Shown here: piece by piece, positions 63,103-64,000 of the stretch
How the letters are laid out: every line of letters begins with the position of its first letter
Position numbering within the stretch: position 1 is the stretch's first letter
DNA from: DASUKM01 sp036278735
GTDB lineage: Bacteria > Acidobacteriota > Vicinamibacteria > Vicinamibacterales > 2-12-FULL-66-21
DNA length: 64,000 bases
Direction: 5' to 3'
NCBI GenBank assembly: GCA_036278735.1
Contig: DASUKM010000016.1
Coordinates: 61,779 to 125,778 of the forward strand
Position numbers and translations under genes: made by a program
Notes under the pieces: generated by a model
Seen by the model: only the letters and a program-made list of their open reading frames with translations
Told to the model about the DNA's origin: nothing
Databases searched by the model: none

Positions 63103-64000
<898 letters not shown>

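Overview
The window is GC-rich (roughly two thirds G+C by eye), densely coded bacterial DNA that ends in the first ~900 nt of a 16S rRNA gene. The 16S sequence, the high-GC gene style, a carboxypeptidase-regulatory/beta-barrel outer-membrane protein and the many short intergenic repeats suggest an environmental Acidobacteriota member, probably class Vicinamibacteria. That assignment is an inference; a 16S database comparison would settle it. The cell is Gram-negative (LolA-like proteins, an RND pump, outer-membrane barrels).

Layout. (1) 1-1369: a truncated lipoprotein gene (minus) and a divergent polytopic membrane protein. (2) 1649-10625: a compact lipid/polyketide-type locus. A LolA-like periplasmic carrier (minus) faces a plus-strand set: a ketosynthase-like chain-length-factor without catalytic residues, a ketoreductase, an acyl carrier protein, a polysaccharide deacetylase, a 966-aa LolA-fold/outer-membrane-barrel protein, a PHP phosphoesterase and an intact ketosynthase. 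A flavin-dependent halogenase-like gene (10672-12282) converges on it from a minus-strand run containing gpmA, eno, glgC and a cyclase-family hydrolase. This locus is the best candidate in the window for an undescribed system. (3) 16451-19650: a 60-bp tandem repeat, a secreted protein and an outer-membrane barrel. (4) 19804-24156: a PDZ-containing sensor kinase and an NtrC-type sigma-54 activator. (5) 24185-32445: a minus-strand surface-glycan operon with four GT4 glycosyltransferases, a coiled-coil/basic-tail protein, a DUF362 protein, a decaprenyl-phosphate phosphoribosyltransferase-like UbiA protein and a STAS protein. (6) 32633-36875: an RND efflux pump and its adaptor, then a zinc-ribbon protein and rpsU. 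(7) 37762-55763: de novo purine genes purD, purE, purB, purS, purQ, purL, purF, purM and purN, interspersed with mtaB, a short foreign-looking segment, an alcohol dehydrogenase, rlmN, an M16 peptidase, a small membrane protein and a HEAT-repeat protein; purC, purK and purH are absent. (8) 55841-62456: a Tat-exported phosphoesterase, tyrS and a large secreted Asp-box propeller protein. (9) 62461-64000: tandem promoters, a possible small RNA with its own terminator, a boxA-like antitermination site and the start of 16S rRNA.

How the genes work together. Within the pur, lipid and glycan sets many genes overlap by ATGA, so translational coupling is the rule. Intergenic spaces carry several families of short repeats. 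Most striking are tandem arrays with a strict 7-bp period but different sequences at each site, and GGATTACACGGACGG-type and GGTCTGAAGACC-type elements. In three places (purD, purN and the halogenase) such repeats supply the stop codon.

Limits: all functions come from reading translated sequence and recognising motifs. No alignment, structure prediction or database search was run.
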